NCBI GenBank assembly: GCA_016748015.1
Contig: JAAOMT010000651.1
Coordinates: 37,482 to 69,698 of the forward strand
Source of the DNA: Geosiphon pyriformis
Taxonomy: Eukaryota; Glomeromycota; Glomeromycetes; Archaeosporales; Geosiphonaceae
Direction of reading: 5' to 3'
Length of the DNA stretch: 32,217 nucleotides
Shown here: one piece after another, positions 21,400-30,947 of the stretch
How the letters are laid out: the number at the start of each line of letters is the position of its first letter
Position numbering within the stretch: the first letter of the stretch is position 1
Position numbers and translations under genes: made by a program
Notes under the pieces: generated by a model
What the model was told of the DNA's origin: nothing
Database searches by the model: none
The model's input: only the letters and a program-made list of their open reading frames with translations

Positions 21400-22420
21400 A
21401 AATTTTCCACTCCATTGTTTTTTCACTTTGGTATGATGTAGTAATATTTTGTCTCTGATCTTAAATTCAACTGGTTTGTCTGGTAGTTGACTATTGTGTC
21501 TTTCTTTCTGTGTTTCTTGTGATTTTTGGATATTATCAGCTGCTCTTCTTCATTTGTTTTCCAATGTTTCTATTAAGTCATATGTTTTTCTCAGCAATGT
21601 TTCTTGAAAATTTTCCTCTGTTATTGGTTCAGCTGGATATGTATTAATTTCTCTCTCTATTGGTAACGTTGCTATTCTTTTATATACTAATTCAAATAGT
21701 GTTGCTTGTGTAGTATCTTGTTTCGTTGTCCGATAAGCAAATAGTACTGATGGTATGAACAAATCCCAATCATTCTGGTTTTCTTGGCTGAGCTTGGCTA
21801 TTGTTTCACACAATGTTCTGTTGAATCTTTCTACTAATCTGTTGGTTTATGGATGATATGGTAATGATAATGATCTCTTAATTCCGAATCTTTGGCTCAA
21901 TTCTGTTAATGTTCTGTTTACAAAATGAGTTCCTTGGTCTGATAATAATTCTTTTGGACATCCATGTCGACAAATTAAATCCTGATGAACAAATTTGGCA
22001 ACGAATTCTGCATCCGCTTTTTGAATTGCTTTCATCTCTGGCCATTTAGTAAAATAGTCTATAGCTATTGCTATGTATCTGTTTCTTCTGCTGGTGATTG
22101 TTAATGGTCCTACTAAATCAATTCTCATGCAGTCAAATGATTGTCTCACTTTGATTGGTCTTAATGGTTTACTGGGTCTTGTTCCTCCTCTTCGCTGACA
22201 AGCATCACAATTTTGAACATATTGAATGATGTCTGGGTACATTGATGGCCAATAGTATCTTTTTCTAATTCTTTCCATGGTTGCTTCTTTGTGAAAATGT
22301 CCTGCTGTTGGATTTGAGTGCATGTTGAATAATATTGTCTCTTTTTCTGGCTCCGTAATTACTCTGGTTGGTTGATCTGGATCTCTTCTATTTTTCCGAT
22401 AAAGTATATTTTGGTAGGTA
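21400..22420 (-). pseudogene. Integrase
   Basis: Would insert the cDNA into chromosomes. The H2C2 zinc domain shows MHSNPTAGHFHKEATMERI and RYYWPSMYPDI..YVQNCDACQ (about 22323-22190). The DDE core shows MRIDLVGPL, AIDYFTKWPE, LLSDQGTHFVN and, after a stop at 21849-21847 (probably a former CAA), LVERFNRTLCE. A C-terminal segment of the usual kind follows (QWSGKFDPKWNRPFHIEEILGNRAYKL, about 21420-21340). D, D and E are present. A further stop at 21550 (TGA) breaks it. Confidence 0.9.
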
Positions 22421-22596
22421 ATGAAATATTTTGATTGGTGTTTAATACTCCTTCATTCTGTATGTGATAAATTCTCCTTGAACTGTTGAGTGTTTAGATA
22501 ATGTTGCAATTGTTGATATTTTTGTATGTTCATCTTTTGTTGTATTTTTCTGTTGGTATTGTTCTGGTTTTATTATATTTTTGGGTTGAAATGTTC
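22324..22596 (-). pseudogene. Stop-rich linker between RNase H and integrase
   Basis: Ninety-one codons in the polyprotein frame with several stops, Gln/Asn/Lys-rich. It joins the two enzymes and is the most damaged part of pol. The end (EKETILFNMH) leads straight into the integrase zinc domain. Confidence 0.6.
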
Positions 22597-23640
22597 TTAG
22601 ATTTGTCTTATCTGCAATAAACCGTCAGCATTTCCATTGTTTTTTCCCTTTTTGTAATGTATAGTATAATTGTATGGTGCGAGTGCTATTTTCCATCTTG
22701 ACTGTTTTCCATCTCCAAATTCTTGTTTTTGAAGTGATGTTAATCCCTTGTGATCTGTGTATACTTCAAACTTCTGGCTCAAGTATTCTTTCCATTTCAT
22801 GACAGCCCAGTATATTGCTAAGTGTTCTTGTTCTGGTGTTCCATAGTTCTTTTCGGCTGGTGTTAAACCTCTGCTGGCATATGCTACTGGATGTTCTCTG
22901 CCATCTGGTCTTCTCTGAGATAATACTGCTCCCAATGCTTGGCCAGATGCATCGGTGGTGATGATAAATGGTTTGCTGTAATCTGAATAGATTAGTACTG
23001 GAGCTTGGATAAGCTTTTTCCTCAGAATATCAAAAGCTTCTTGTTGACTTTCTGTCCATTCATATTTTGCATTTTTGTTTTGCAGTTGATTAAGTGGCTG
23101 CACTATTTTGGAAAAGTTCTTGATAAAACAACGATAGTAGTTGGCAAATCCCAAGAATGATTTCAGTTCTATTATATTGGTCAGCACTAGAAAGTTTTTT
23201 ACTATCTCTATTTTTTCTGGATCCGTTTTGATGCCATCTTTGCTGACTATATGTCCCAAGAATTTGAGTTCTGTTTTACCAAAGAAGCACTTTGTTACAT
23301 TTAACTTTAGTCCTGCTCTTCTTAGTCTTTCAAACACTTGTTGAAGATGATGAAAATGGTCATCAAATGTCTTTAAGAATACATTGGTGTCATCCAAGTA
23401 TACAACTACTGATTTTCACAATAAACCAGTATAAACAATTTTCATTAGCCATTGAAAAGTTGCTGGGGCATTGGTTAAGCCAAATGGCATTACTTCAAAT
23501 TCAAAATTCCCTTCTCTAGTAGTAAATGCCGTCTTCTCCTTGTCAGCTGGATTCATGGCTACTTGCCAGTAACCACTGTCCAAATCTAATGTGGAGAACT
23601 ATTTGTTCCCACCGAAAGCATCGAATAATTCCTGTATTTA
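22597..23640 (-). pseudogene. Reverse transcriptase core and RNase H
   Basis: Continues the RT in the same frame. After stops near 23638 and 23600 comes [13 protein letters not shown], then [21 protein letters not shown], and VVYLDDTNVF, where the catalytic DD pair is retained (about 23400-23390). Next are GLKLNVTKCFFG, LGHIVSKDG and the thumb (FLGFANYYR). RNase H at about 22990-22610 shows TTDASGQALGAVLS, PEQEHLAIYWAV, YTDHKGL and GKNNGNADG, the expected DEDD-type residues. The 800-base part from 23397 to 22597 is free of stops. Inactive because of stops upstream and downstream, not because of lost catalytic residues here. Confidence 0.9.
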
Positions 23641-25077
23641 TGGAGTTGGATAACTGTCTCCACAAGTTACACCATTGAGTTTCTTGTAGTCTATACAAAA
23701 CCAGATTTTTCTATTTTTTTTACAGACGAGTACCACTGGTAATGACCATGGACTCATTGATGGTTGAATTAGCCCATTGTCAAGCATTCTGTTTATCTCT
23801 TGACGAATAATCTCATGGCTGGCTAGTGGCACTCTATATGCTTTTTGTTTGATTGGCATTGCATCTTCAGTCTTGATCTGATGCTGGATGATATTAGTTT
23901 GGCCAAACTCATTTTCACTGGCAAAGATGTCATTAAAATTGTTGAGTAACATCTTGAGCTGTATACATTGGAGTGAATCTAAGTTTCTCATGTTCATTTG
24001 TTCCAATTGTTCTGGTTGGAGCAAATAATATTTGTCTCGTCCATAGATTGTTTGTAATGTGATGTCAACATATTTACAAAGTTGTAAAAAGTCTGGAATG
24101 GGGTTTGGTGGTTGGTCTTTTATTTCTGTGGTTAAATATCCGATGGTAGTTCCTTCTGGTATGTTGATGACATTGCCAGTGTTGTTGTAGATGGGAATTT
24201 TTGTGCTGCTATAGCTTTTGGCTGATATGTGGAGATTGATCAACCCAATCTCTTCTGATTCACAAAGGGTTGCTTCCACTTCAAAAATCTGTTCTTGCTC
24301 CTTTTTTTTCCTTTCTATTGTTAACATGTACTGGCTATATGATGGAATGGAAATAGCTTGACCAGTTGAGATAATTTCTCCTTGGCCAATAATTTCTTCC
24401 TCCGCCATATTAACTGGTACCTCTATTCTACCCGTTGATCCAAATCCTTGTATTCCTCTCGCTGTTATTCCCAATTCCTCTCTCTTTCCTACTGACACTA
24501 ACTGAGCTACTCTAATCAGAAACAGGAATATTGCCTGTGCTATTTTTTCATTGGGCTCTATTATATAGGCTTTTTCTGAGTTATTTTGTAGCATGGTGAT
24601 GATATTTTCTATATATCCCGCATTAATTATTCCTCCTCTTATATTGATCCCTCTTTTCACTAAACTATTCCTAGATGCTAATTGAACCATTGTTGTTGCC
24701 GGAATTTCTAGTGCTATTTTCAGATCAATGCAGGTGCATGAATGCAGTTCTAATTTGATGGCCTCTTTTTCTGGATATCTCAGATCAAACCCTGCATCTG
24801 TGTCATGTGTACATTCTGGCATAATACCTTCCCCATTGTCACTATACCATTTCAACTCGTGTTTCTTGGAGAGATCTGGTAGTGCAATGTATTGTTCATA
24901 GTTTATATTGGGTTTTGAATCGGAGTCTAAATCGTTTTTGTTGTCATTGCCAATTTGAATGGAGCTTGAACTATTGTTATCATCGTCATTGTCGGAGTTT
25001 GAATTGTGATTAATCAGTGATTCTGATTCTGATGCGCAGCTGCTGATTGGTTCTTCTTCAGAGATTGAGTAAGTCAT
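23638..25077 (-). pseudogene. dUTPase domain and start of reverse transcriptase, 479-codon open stretch
   Basis: The longest unbroken part of the polyprotein. After an acidic Ser/Asp/Asn-rich lead, the dUTPase domain covers residues about 75-220 (24855-24418). All five motifs are visible: TDAGFDL, LASRNSL, GIINAGY, NEKIAQAIF and RGIQGFGSTG. dUTPases hydrolyse dUTP to dUMP and keep uracil out of DNA; in retroelements this protects cDNA. The Asp expected in motif 3 (IDAGY-type) is Asn and the Ser pair in motif 2 is Asn-Ser, so the enzyme is probably dead. A second beta-rich segment and a linker follow, then the RT N-terminus (IKTEDAMPIKQKAYRVP, DNGLIQPSMSPW, IDYKKLN). The stretch ends at a TAA replacing an expected Gln or Arg codon in the RT. 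Confidence 0.88.
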
Positions 25078-25139
25078 GCGTGGTGGTGGATTGTAAATGA
25101 GATCACACTCATTACCATACTAGAAGTCACAAAGAATTA

Positions 25140-25760
25140 GGCAGTGTTGACATAGTCAAGCGCTCAACTGCTCTAACCATTGTTCTTGTTCTTCCCTTGT
25201 GGGTACTAATTCTTGGTAGTGTTCATGGAATTGTTTCGGATCCAGGAGGTTTATGATGGGTTCTGCATTCCAGTCAAGCTCTAAAGGTTCTGGGGAGTTG
25301 TCTTTGATTGTTTTTATCTCTTCTGGTGTCATCTTTTTGATTTTGGCAAGTGCCATTCGCCAAATTTTATCATCGTCATGTGGGCAACTGTCCAGTCACT
25401 ATACGGCTCTTCGCCAGACTGCTTCCATTGGGGTTTCTTTCCTTACCCAGTCGCTTATTAGAATCGTGTATTGACACGATACGTCGCACATTCCTCCATG
25501 TTCTAGAATGTCGTTTCACATTCCTTCATCTAGCAGGGTCTTTCCACAAGTGAGACAAGATTGGTTATTCCATTTTTCTTGCCTCTTTGGTTGTCCAAAG
25601 TGTTCGAATAAGCATGAATGACAGTAGAATTTTGTTGTGGTGTAGTATTCCTCATCATCGCCACAGAATGCGTTCATTGATGACAATTTCTTACCACAAT
25701 TGACACATATAAGCTTAGGTCGACAATAGGTAGATTGTTGTGATATAGTGTGGATGTTAT
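25140..25760 (-). pseudogene. Cys-rich linker between protease and dUTPase
   Basis: In the gag-pol frame a series of Cys pairs appears: CVNCGKK, YCHSC, CLTCGKT and CDVSC between about 25710 and 25460, suggesting one or two zinc-binding modules. They are followed by an acidic segment (25356-25156) rich in Glu and Pro with a stop at its end. Cysteine spacing resembles small zinc ribbons, but I cannot assign a family. Two stops (GM*ND and AV*W) lie in this part. Confidence 0.6.
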
Positions 25761-26109
25761 AAGCGGTGGTGGTTTGGGTGGTCTCTTTTTCTTTTCCTTT
25801 CCCTTTATTTTCTTTGTTTTCTTCCCATTTCCAGCTTGAAATTGGTTTGCTCTCGTCGTTGTCGGTCTATGTCAGGTCATTGGTTTCCCAGGTAAGTTCT
25901 TCCTTTTGTTTCCCTTTTTCTTTGTTGTTGTTGTTCCAGGAGAATATTGGCAGCAGTTCATTGCGCTCTTCATCAGCCCACAATACTTGGTAGGCTTCCC
26001 AGATAGGCTTTTCTTTCTTCTTCTCCAGTTTGATCAATAGTTTCTCTCTTGGAGGCATTTTGAAGTGGTTACACATGGCCGGGACATGTATGTGTTGGCC
26101 CTGATACAT

Positions 26110-26560
26110 TAGCTGGAGTTCCTGGGTGTTTCAATCTAACATTGTGTTAACTTTGGATAGCCAGTCATTACCGACAAAAGCTTGGTATTGAGTGGCTTCC
26201 ATTACTAGAACTTTAATGGAAGTCACGATGTCATTAACTTCAAAAGAAAATTCGTTAATTTCACCGATTAGAGTTTTGGTCGCTTCGTCAGCTGTGATAA
26301 TTCTGGTGCTGGCAGCTCAATCAACTTGGCAACCTAATTGATCCATGAGTTGTCATGTGATTATGCTGCCAGCTGATTCACTATCTAGGATGAGTTTGAT
26401 GGGGTGACCATCAACTCTAGCATCTGTGTACATTGCTGTTATGGGTTTCTTTTCGAGGGCAGCTCCACTGAATAATAGTATTGGTGTGTTTTTTTCGAGT
26501 TCAAAAGGAAAGATGGCTGCTAGGAATTCGTCACTAGAGATAGTTGCCAGTAGAATTGTG
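26110..26560 (-). pseudogene. Retropepsin-like aspartic protease region
   Basis: Would cleave the Gag-Pol polyprotein. The catalytic loop reads ILDSESAGSIIT near 26358-26390, where the family has D-S/T-G: the Gly codon is now Glu (codon at 26379), a G-to-A change that should destroy the fold of the active site. The downstream VLVMEATQYQAFVGNDWL (about 26215-26160) fits the C-terminal part of a pepsin-like retroviral protease. Stops follow SIIT and QVD, both likely former Arg codons (CGA to TGA). A linker of about 80 residues without stop (26109-25867) leads on. Confidence 0.8.
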
Positions 26561-26839
26561 TTGGTAGGTATGTGCTAATTGGATTCTGTGTTGTTAGATG
26601 TGGCATTTTCTGGGGTAACCAGGAGACTTAAATAATGTTGGGAATTTGGGTTTTAGATGCGACTGGTATCCAAATTCCGGGTGCGTGATCTTGATGGTGG
26701 GTCTAGCGAATGGGGAATTGGTTGGTGAACAATCATCGCTGATTTCTAGTTTTGAGTGACTCTGAATCGAGGGTTGCCTGTTGTCATTTGAGCTGGGTTC
26801 TGGGGCGGTGTTTGAATTGATTAGGATTAATAGATGATT

Positions 26840-28839
26840 TGTGGCTATGGTTGATATATTACTTGTGGCTGTGGCTAATAAATCGGAGGTTGATATACTG
26901 GCAGTTGATAGATTGGTTGCTGCGTTATTGGCAGGTAATTATTCCGATATTGGTCTTGACTTTGATTTGGATAATGATTCAGAGTTTGGAACTGGCAATT
27001 GGAGTTTCGATATTGATTTTCCGATTGTTGATTATTTAAACACTGGTGACAGTCAATTTGGATATGTTTTTGGTTACCACAATAGTGGCAGATATGCATT
27101 TCCTGTTGCCACTGTTGATTGGTTAATGAAGATGGATGTGGTTGATTTTGGCCACGATTAGAATTTTCTTGGTTATTGCATCATTGTGGAGGCTGATAAA
27201 TGGCGTGATTGTCAGCTAAGTATTCTTCCAATCTCTTATTGATTGATTTACTGAACTTTTCCAATTTAGAATCAAATTCAGATGATCCGTTTATTACTAG
27301 ATTAATGGCTTGGGCATGGTTAGCCTCTGACTCAGTGGATTCAAAATCTCTGGTGCATGTGACTGCGTCTTGAAGCATGCCAAGATGCAACAGATGTACA
27401 TGTTGCAAGATGCTGCTGCGTAGACCATGGATAAACTGGTTGAATATCTGTGGTGCTGTGAAATAGTCATCGTCAATTGCTTAAATTTGGCGCAAGTTTT
27501 GATTGAAGCATCCTAGGTAAGTGGTGACTGCTTCAATTTCTCCTTGTTTCATGGTGGTGAATGTATTGACTAAGCAATTGATGCTATTGTTGTTGCTGAA
27601 GTATCTTAGAAATTCTGCTTTGAAGGCATTGAAATCTTGTGGTTTATTAACCAAGCTCTGATACCATGAATTGGCGGTATTCTTGAGAAAGTAGGGAATG
27701 GCTTGTATGGCTCGGGCGTCATTCCATCTGTTGACTGCGATGGTTTTTTCTACATTATTCAGCCATACTTAAGCATCATTCTCTTCACCAGTAAAGTTGT
27801 CGAGTTTTGCAATGGGTGCATAAGCCATTGAGTCTAAGTTAGGTGATTGTGGTGGCTGTTGAAGTAGTTGTTGGGGTGGTAATTGAAGTGGCTGTGGTAT
27901 AGGTTTGGCTACTGAATTAATCAGCAGTTGATCGATGATGATTATCAGAGATAAGTTTTGCTGATTAATTAATTCGGGTTTTGGATTGTTCTGTCTTTGC
28001 TGATTCGGAGTTTCGATTTCTGAATTTTCTATATTTAAATTTTGCTGAGCTTGAAAATTTGGGGTTTCAACTTCTGGGCTTTCAGTGATCAGGTTTTGGT
28101 AAGTAAATTCTTGATCCTCTGATTCTTCTTCCTTTTTTTCTGATTCTGCTGCTTCCCATGGATCAGAGATTCCAAAATCTGGTGGAAGCGGTGGTGATCA
28201 AAGTTTTGATAGGATTGATGATCATGAATTAAATTCCTCAAAGTATTCGCCATATGGTCGTAACAATTCTGTTTTCCTTTGTCTACTTTGGAATGGGAAT
28301 CATCTAAATACTGATGTCGCAATTGATGAAAACACATTGGTTGATGATATGTTGATGTCACTTCCAGGTGTATAGTGGTAGGATGGGTTGCTTGGAGATT
28401 TAACTCTGTTTTTCTTCCAAGCAGGTGGCTGTAATTTTCTGGGTGTTACTGCTGGTGTTTGTAATTTTCTCTTGCCTTTACTAGCGTATGTAATTGGATA
28501 TCTTTGTTGAGTGTGGTGTTCAATTTTTTTGTTGATCTCAGTGATGATAGATGCAAAATTATGATTTGTTGATAAGTTGGTGTTTTGAATTAATTCTTTA
28601 TAGAAAGTTTCTCTTGCTGATTCAGTATTCACTGGTGTTCCTAATAAAGAGGAAATCTTTTCATTGACATAGAAATTGAAGACTGATTTGGCAGATATAT
28701 GATTGTGGTTTAATTCCAAGTATTGACAATAGTGTTGAAATAAGGATTTTGCAAATCCTAAATGGTTTGCTCCTATAATTTCTGATTCTGCCACTTTTGG
28801 TTTGGTGTTGTTGGTACTGGTTCTCTGTAGGATTATACC
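26840..28839 (-). pseudogene. gag region of the Ty3/gypsy element
   Basis: Would encode the capsid and nucleocapsid that package the element RNA. The frame opens at 28839 just after a TAA overlapping the primer-binding site; the residues from 28794 (VAESEIIGANHLGF) are the first clear protein. No ATG is seen near the start; an ATA at 28836 could be a mutated ATG. A capsid segment is visible at about 27720-27480 (AIQAIPYFLKNTANSWYQSL, FKAEFLRYF, then QGEIEAVTTYL), followed by HGLRSSILQ and LHLGMLQDAV near 27430-27370. A CCHC knuckle CHYCGNQKHIQIDC, intact, lies near 27090-27050, then a Gln/Asn/Pro-rich run. Several stops interrupt the frame, for example at 27178-27180. Confidence 0.8.
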
Positions 28840-28854
28840 TTACAGGGAGCACCA
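28838..28854 (-). promoter_or_regulatory. Primer-binding site
   Basis: On the minus strand, two bases after the 5' LTR, TGGTGCTCCCTGTAAGG follows. It starts with TGG as expected for pairing to a tRNA 3' CCA end. Which tRNA is used cannot be decided without a tRNA set. Confidence 0.75.
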
Positions 28855-28856
28855 AA

Positions 28857-29740
28857 TGTTACAGATGATTATTTCTGCTGTTGAATTAAATAACAAACCC
28901 GTAACTTGGTGCTCAAAAGCTACTTCCGTTGAGGCTGTTCTGAAAATGCTGTATCTGAAGGTTTTGATGGATCTGAAGGTTTTGGTTGAGTCCTTTGTAT
29001 AATGAACAGAGATTCAATAGTGTCAATAGTAGATATATTTTCCAAGAGTTTTCCCAATTTCTTTCTTAGCATGGTGGCTAGATTTAGTTTGGCAGTCATG
29101 CCTTTCTGGTAAGCTATCCGATAATATATAAAATTCTACCCGTATTTCTGGGTCTTTTACCAGGCTATCCTTGACGTCAATAACTCAGCACTTAATCTTT
29201 TATCAATTAGTATATAACAACAAATCAAAATAAAATAAATAAAAAAAATAAAAGAAAAATAAAGAAAGCAAAGAAATAAGCCAAAGAGATTTGCAGATTA
29301 GTATCCCGTCAATAGCCATGATCAAGAGCTATTGTTCCAGTGTGGTTAAGTATCAATTACTATCAACATGAAGGGTTGATAATAGGGAGTGGATTTAAGA
29401 TATGAAGTAATTATTTATTTAATGATTGTGTTTCTAGGTTTAAGGATTCTGTAGTATCAATTCTGTCTTTTCTGTTTCTAATACTACTGCTATATATACA
29501 TAATTGAGATTCCTCAATTCCTCGATTCTTCACAACAGGAATCCTAGAATTCCTGGAATCCTGCGATTCCTTTGAGAGGAATCCTGGAATTCTGGAATTC
29601 TGCAATTCCTCATTGGGAATTCTGAAATTCCTGGAATTCTGCAATTCCTGAGAGGAATCCTGGAATTTCATATTTACTATACTTACTTCTGATTGGCTAA
29701 TAATTATGCTAATATATTTCTTATATTTCTATGAATAACA
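28857..29740 (-). repeat. 5' LTR of the Ty3/gypsy element
   Basis: 884 bp, colinear with 19570-20453 and differing mainly by C/T and G/A changes; occasional transversions are seen. As the 5' LTR in the minus-strand sense it should hold the promoter. A TATATATA motif lies near 29491-29498 (GCTATATATACATAATT) and the GAATTCC-rich cluster at 29515-29670. Confidence 0.95.
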
Positions 29741-30048
29741 CCATATTAATAGCAATAACCTAATTGAGTCATTGCTTCAGAATTTCCTGCATTAACAGTC
29801 TTTTAATATAATTTGACCTCTTGACTTTTGTTCTAATTAATACTTTTGTCATGCTGATAACAATAACCTAAATTGTTTATTGTAGCAGAATTCTTTATAT
29901 CACTTGTCTTTTAATATAATTTAACAGCTTGACTCATGTCTTGATTAACATCTTTGCCATAAAAGTAGCAATTTCCTAATTTATTTATTGCTGCAGAGTT
30001 TTCAGTATTTAAACAGAATGGATGGTAAAAATCTAATTTGAGATTTTA
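29741..30048 (-). pseudogene. Sel1-like repeats, 5' segment upstream of the nested retrotransposon
   Basis: About three Sel1-like units of 36 codons are readable on the minus strand: ENSAAINKLGNCYFYGK, then NSATINNLGYCYQHDK, then NSEAMTQLGYCY, each followed by an NQ/DQ..Q.VKLY helix. Stops fall in LY*K and IN*N, exactly where sister repeats have Gln, so they are CAA/CAG to TAA/TAG changes. Joined to 19569 after removal of the Ty3 element and one 4-bp copy, the frame continues exactly (CY, stop, YGKSVNQN). The start codon is not evident; degraded repeat sequence fades near 30050. Confidence 0.75.
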
Positions 30049-30061
30049 CATTTTTAAAAAA

Positions 30062-30450
30062 TACCTCCAAACAGCCACAACAATTAACATGGCAATAATA
30101 ATTCAGTTTGCTTACTTCCCAATAGCCTTAACAATCAATGCAACAATAATAATTCAGTCACTTACTTCCTAATGGCTTCAACAATCAATGCAACAATAAT
30201 CAGATTTATTTACCTTTAGATGGTCTCAGTAATCAATACAACAATAGTAATTTACTTATCTTTAAACAGCTATGACAATCTATGTGAATATATTAATCAA
30301 ATTTGCTTATCTCTAAATAGTTATGGCAATCAATATAACAATAATAATCAGATTCACTTACCTTTGGATAGCCTCAACAATTAATGTAACAATAATAATT
30401 TACTTCACTTATCTTTGGATAGTTATGGCAATTATCACACCAATACTAAA
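30062..30450. repeat. Minisatellite, about eight units of about 50 bp
   Basis: Units begin near 30062, 30111, 30161, 30210, 30255, 30305, 30356 and 30408 with variants of CTTACCTTTGGATAG, followed by CAACAATCAATGCAACAATAATAAT. The period is not a multiple of three and stops occur in all frames, so it is not coding. It lies just upstream (minus sense) of the Sel1 segment, inside the candidate composite element. Confidence 0.85.
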
Positions 30451-30920
30451 TAAATTTACTTAGTGACTTGAGCAATTATTCAATATTTACCACCAAGACA
30501 AAGCAGAGCATGCTATTTTACACCAATTTGCTTGTTGTAACTTTTAAAATTATACCAATAAAATAATAAATTAATAAATAAAGCAAACAATGATAGATTA
30601 ATATAAGTCTTATTATTGCAATACTTAAATGCAAAATAAGGTCAACATTTTAAAATAATATTTGGGATACCTTTTATAATTTGAGGTATTTTATATGTTT
30701 GATTAAATATGAGATGACATCTGATGTTTATATCTAATATTATATGATTATAGTGTGATTATAGAAAGTAGAAATTACTTATATTCTGCTATCATATTTG
30801 TGAGGATAGGGACTATAAGGAGATATATATAGTAAAAGTAACTATAAGGAAATAATATTATATATAAATGGTTTTGGTTTTTAAAAAAATGTGATTATAA
30901 GAAAATAGTAACTATAATCA
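30451..30920. other. AT-rich 5' part of the composite element, no gene
   Basis: No coding potential is seen. A stretch near 30795-30830 (CATATTTGTGAGGATAG..ACTATAAGGAGATA) resembles, in direct orientation, the sequence just inside the left end (CATATTTGTGGTGACTATAGAGAGATA at 18759-18785). This suggests related subterminal sequence or a second, rearranged element end. Confidence 0.4.
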
Positions 30921-30945
30921 GAGGGATTATAGAAAGAGTTCACTA
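30921..30945. repeat. Right terminal inverted repeat of the composite element
   Basis: Its complement contains GAACTCTTTCTATAAT, matching the left end. TA follows at 30946. A further TATAG/GTTAAC-rich stretch continues to 30980 and may be part of another terminal repeat. Confidence 0.45.
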
Positions 30946-30947
30946 TA

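Larger units (their letters stand above)
19570..29740 (-). mobile_element. Ty3/gypsy LTR retrotransposon, complete but inactivated
   Basis: 10,171 bp with two LTRs of 884 bp each, a primer-binding site, a purine tract, and gag, protease, dUTPase, reverse transcriptase, RNase H and integrase in that order on the minus strand. RT before integrase makes it Ty3/gypsy. All domains are in a single frame (minus codons ending the same modulo 3) with no frameshift, but many stops interrupt it. The 4-bp target site is CTAT on the left and CCAT on the right; the Sel1 repeat consensus at that point is CCAT, so the left copy has mutated. The LTRs differ by a few per cent, mostly transitions, so the insertion is moderately old but younger than the solo LTR at 7167. 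Confidence 0.93.
18722..30945 (-). mobile_element. Candidate pogo/Tigger-type composite element carrying Sel1-like repeats
   Basis: The left end (18722-18746) and the inverse of the right end (30921-30945) match at 17 of 25 bases; six of the eight differences are transitions. Both are flanked outside by TA (18720-18721 and 30946-30947), the target duplication of the Tc1/mariner-pogo class. Inside, on the minus strand, are a 50-bp minisatellite, Sel1-like repeats, a pogo/Tigger transposase tail, then the left end. Without the nested Ty3 element the unit would be about 2.05 kb. No DDE catalytic core or CENP-B-type DNA-binding part is present, so it could not move by itself. The pairing of the two ends is inferred from short AT-rich matches and is the weakest part; the right end may belong to another element. 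Confidence 0.5.

Noticed and set aside
23141-23519. Plus-strand open stretches opposite reverse transcriptase
   Set aside because: Shadows of the RT coding strand with no motif of their own.
25253-25993. Plus-strand open stretches near 25253-25553 and 25766-25993
   Set aside because: Antisense to the protease-dUTPase linker; Ser/Phe/Leu-rich composition expected from the complement of Glu/Lys-rich coding.
26839-27161. Open stretches on the plus strand (Trp/Leu-rich and Asp-rich)
   Set aside because: They are antisense to the gag knuckle and Gln-rich region, which has family motifs on the minus strand.
10313-29740. Alternative genetic code with TAA/TAG read as Gln (ciliate-like)
   Set aside because: Most in-frame TAA/TAG codons do fall at Gln positions. 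But TGA also occurs at Arg/Trp positions, catalytic Asp, Gly, His and Cys residues are lost through the same base changes, and sister repeats still use CAA/CAG. Decay explains all of this; a new code does not.
30062-30450. CRISPR-like array (about 50-bp period)
   Set aside because: The whole unit is repeated with gradual divergence; there are no constant repeats with unique spacers, and the context is eukaryotic.
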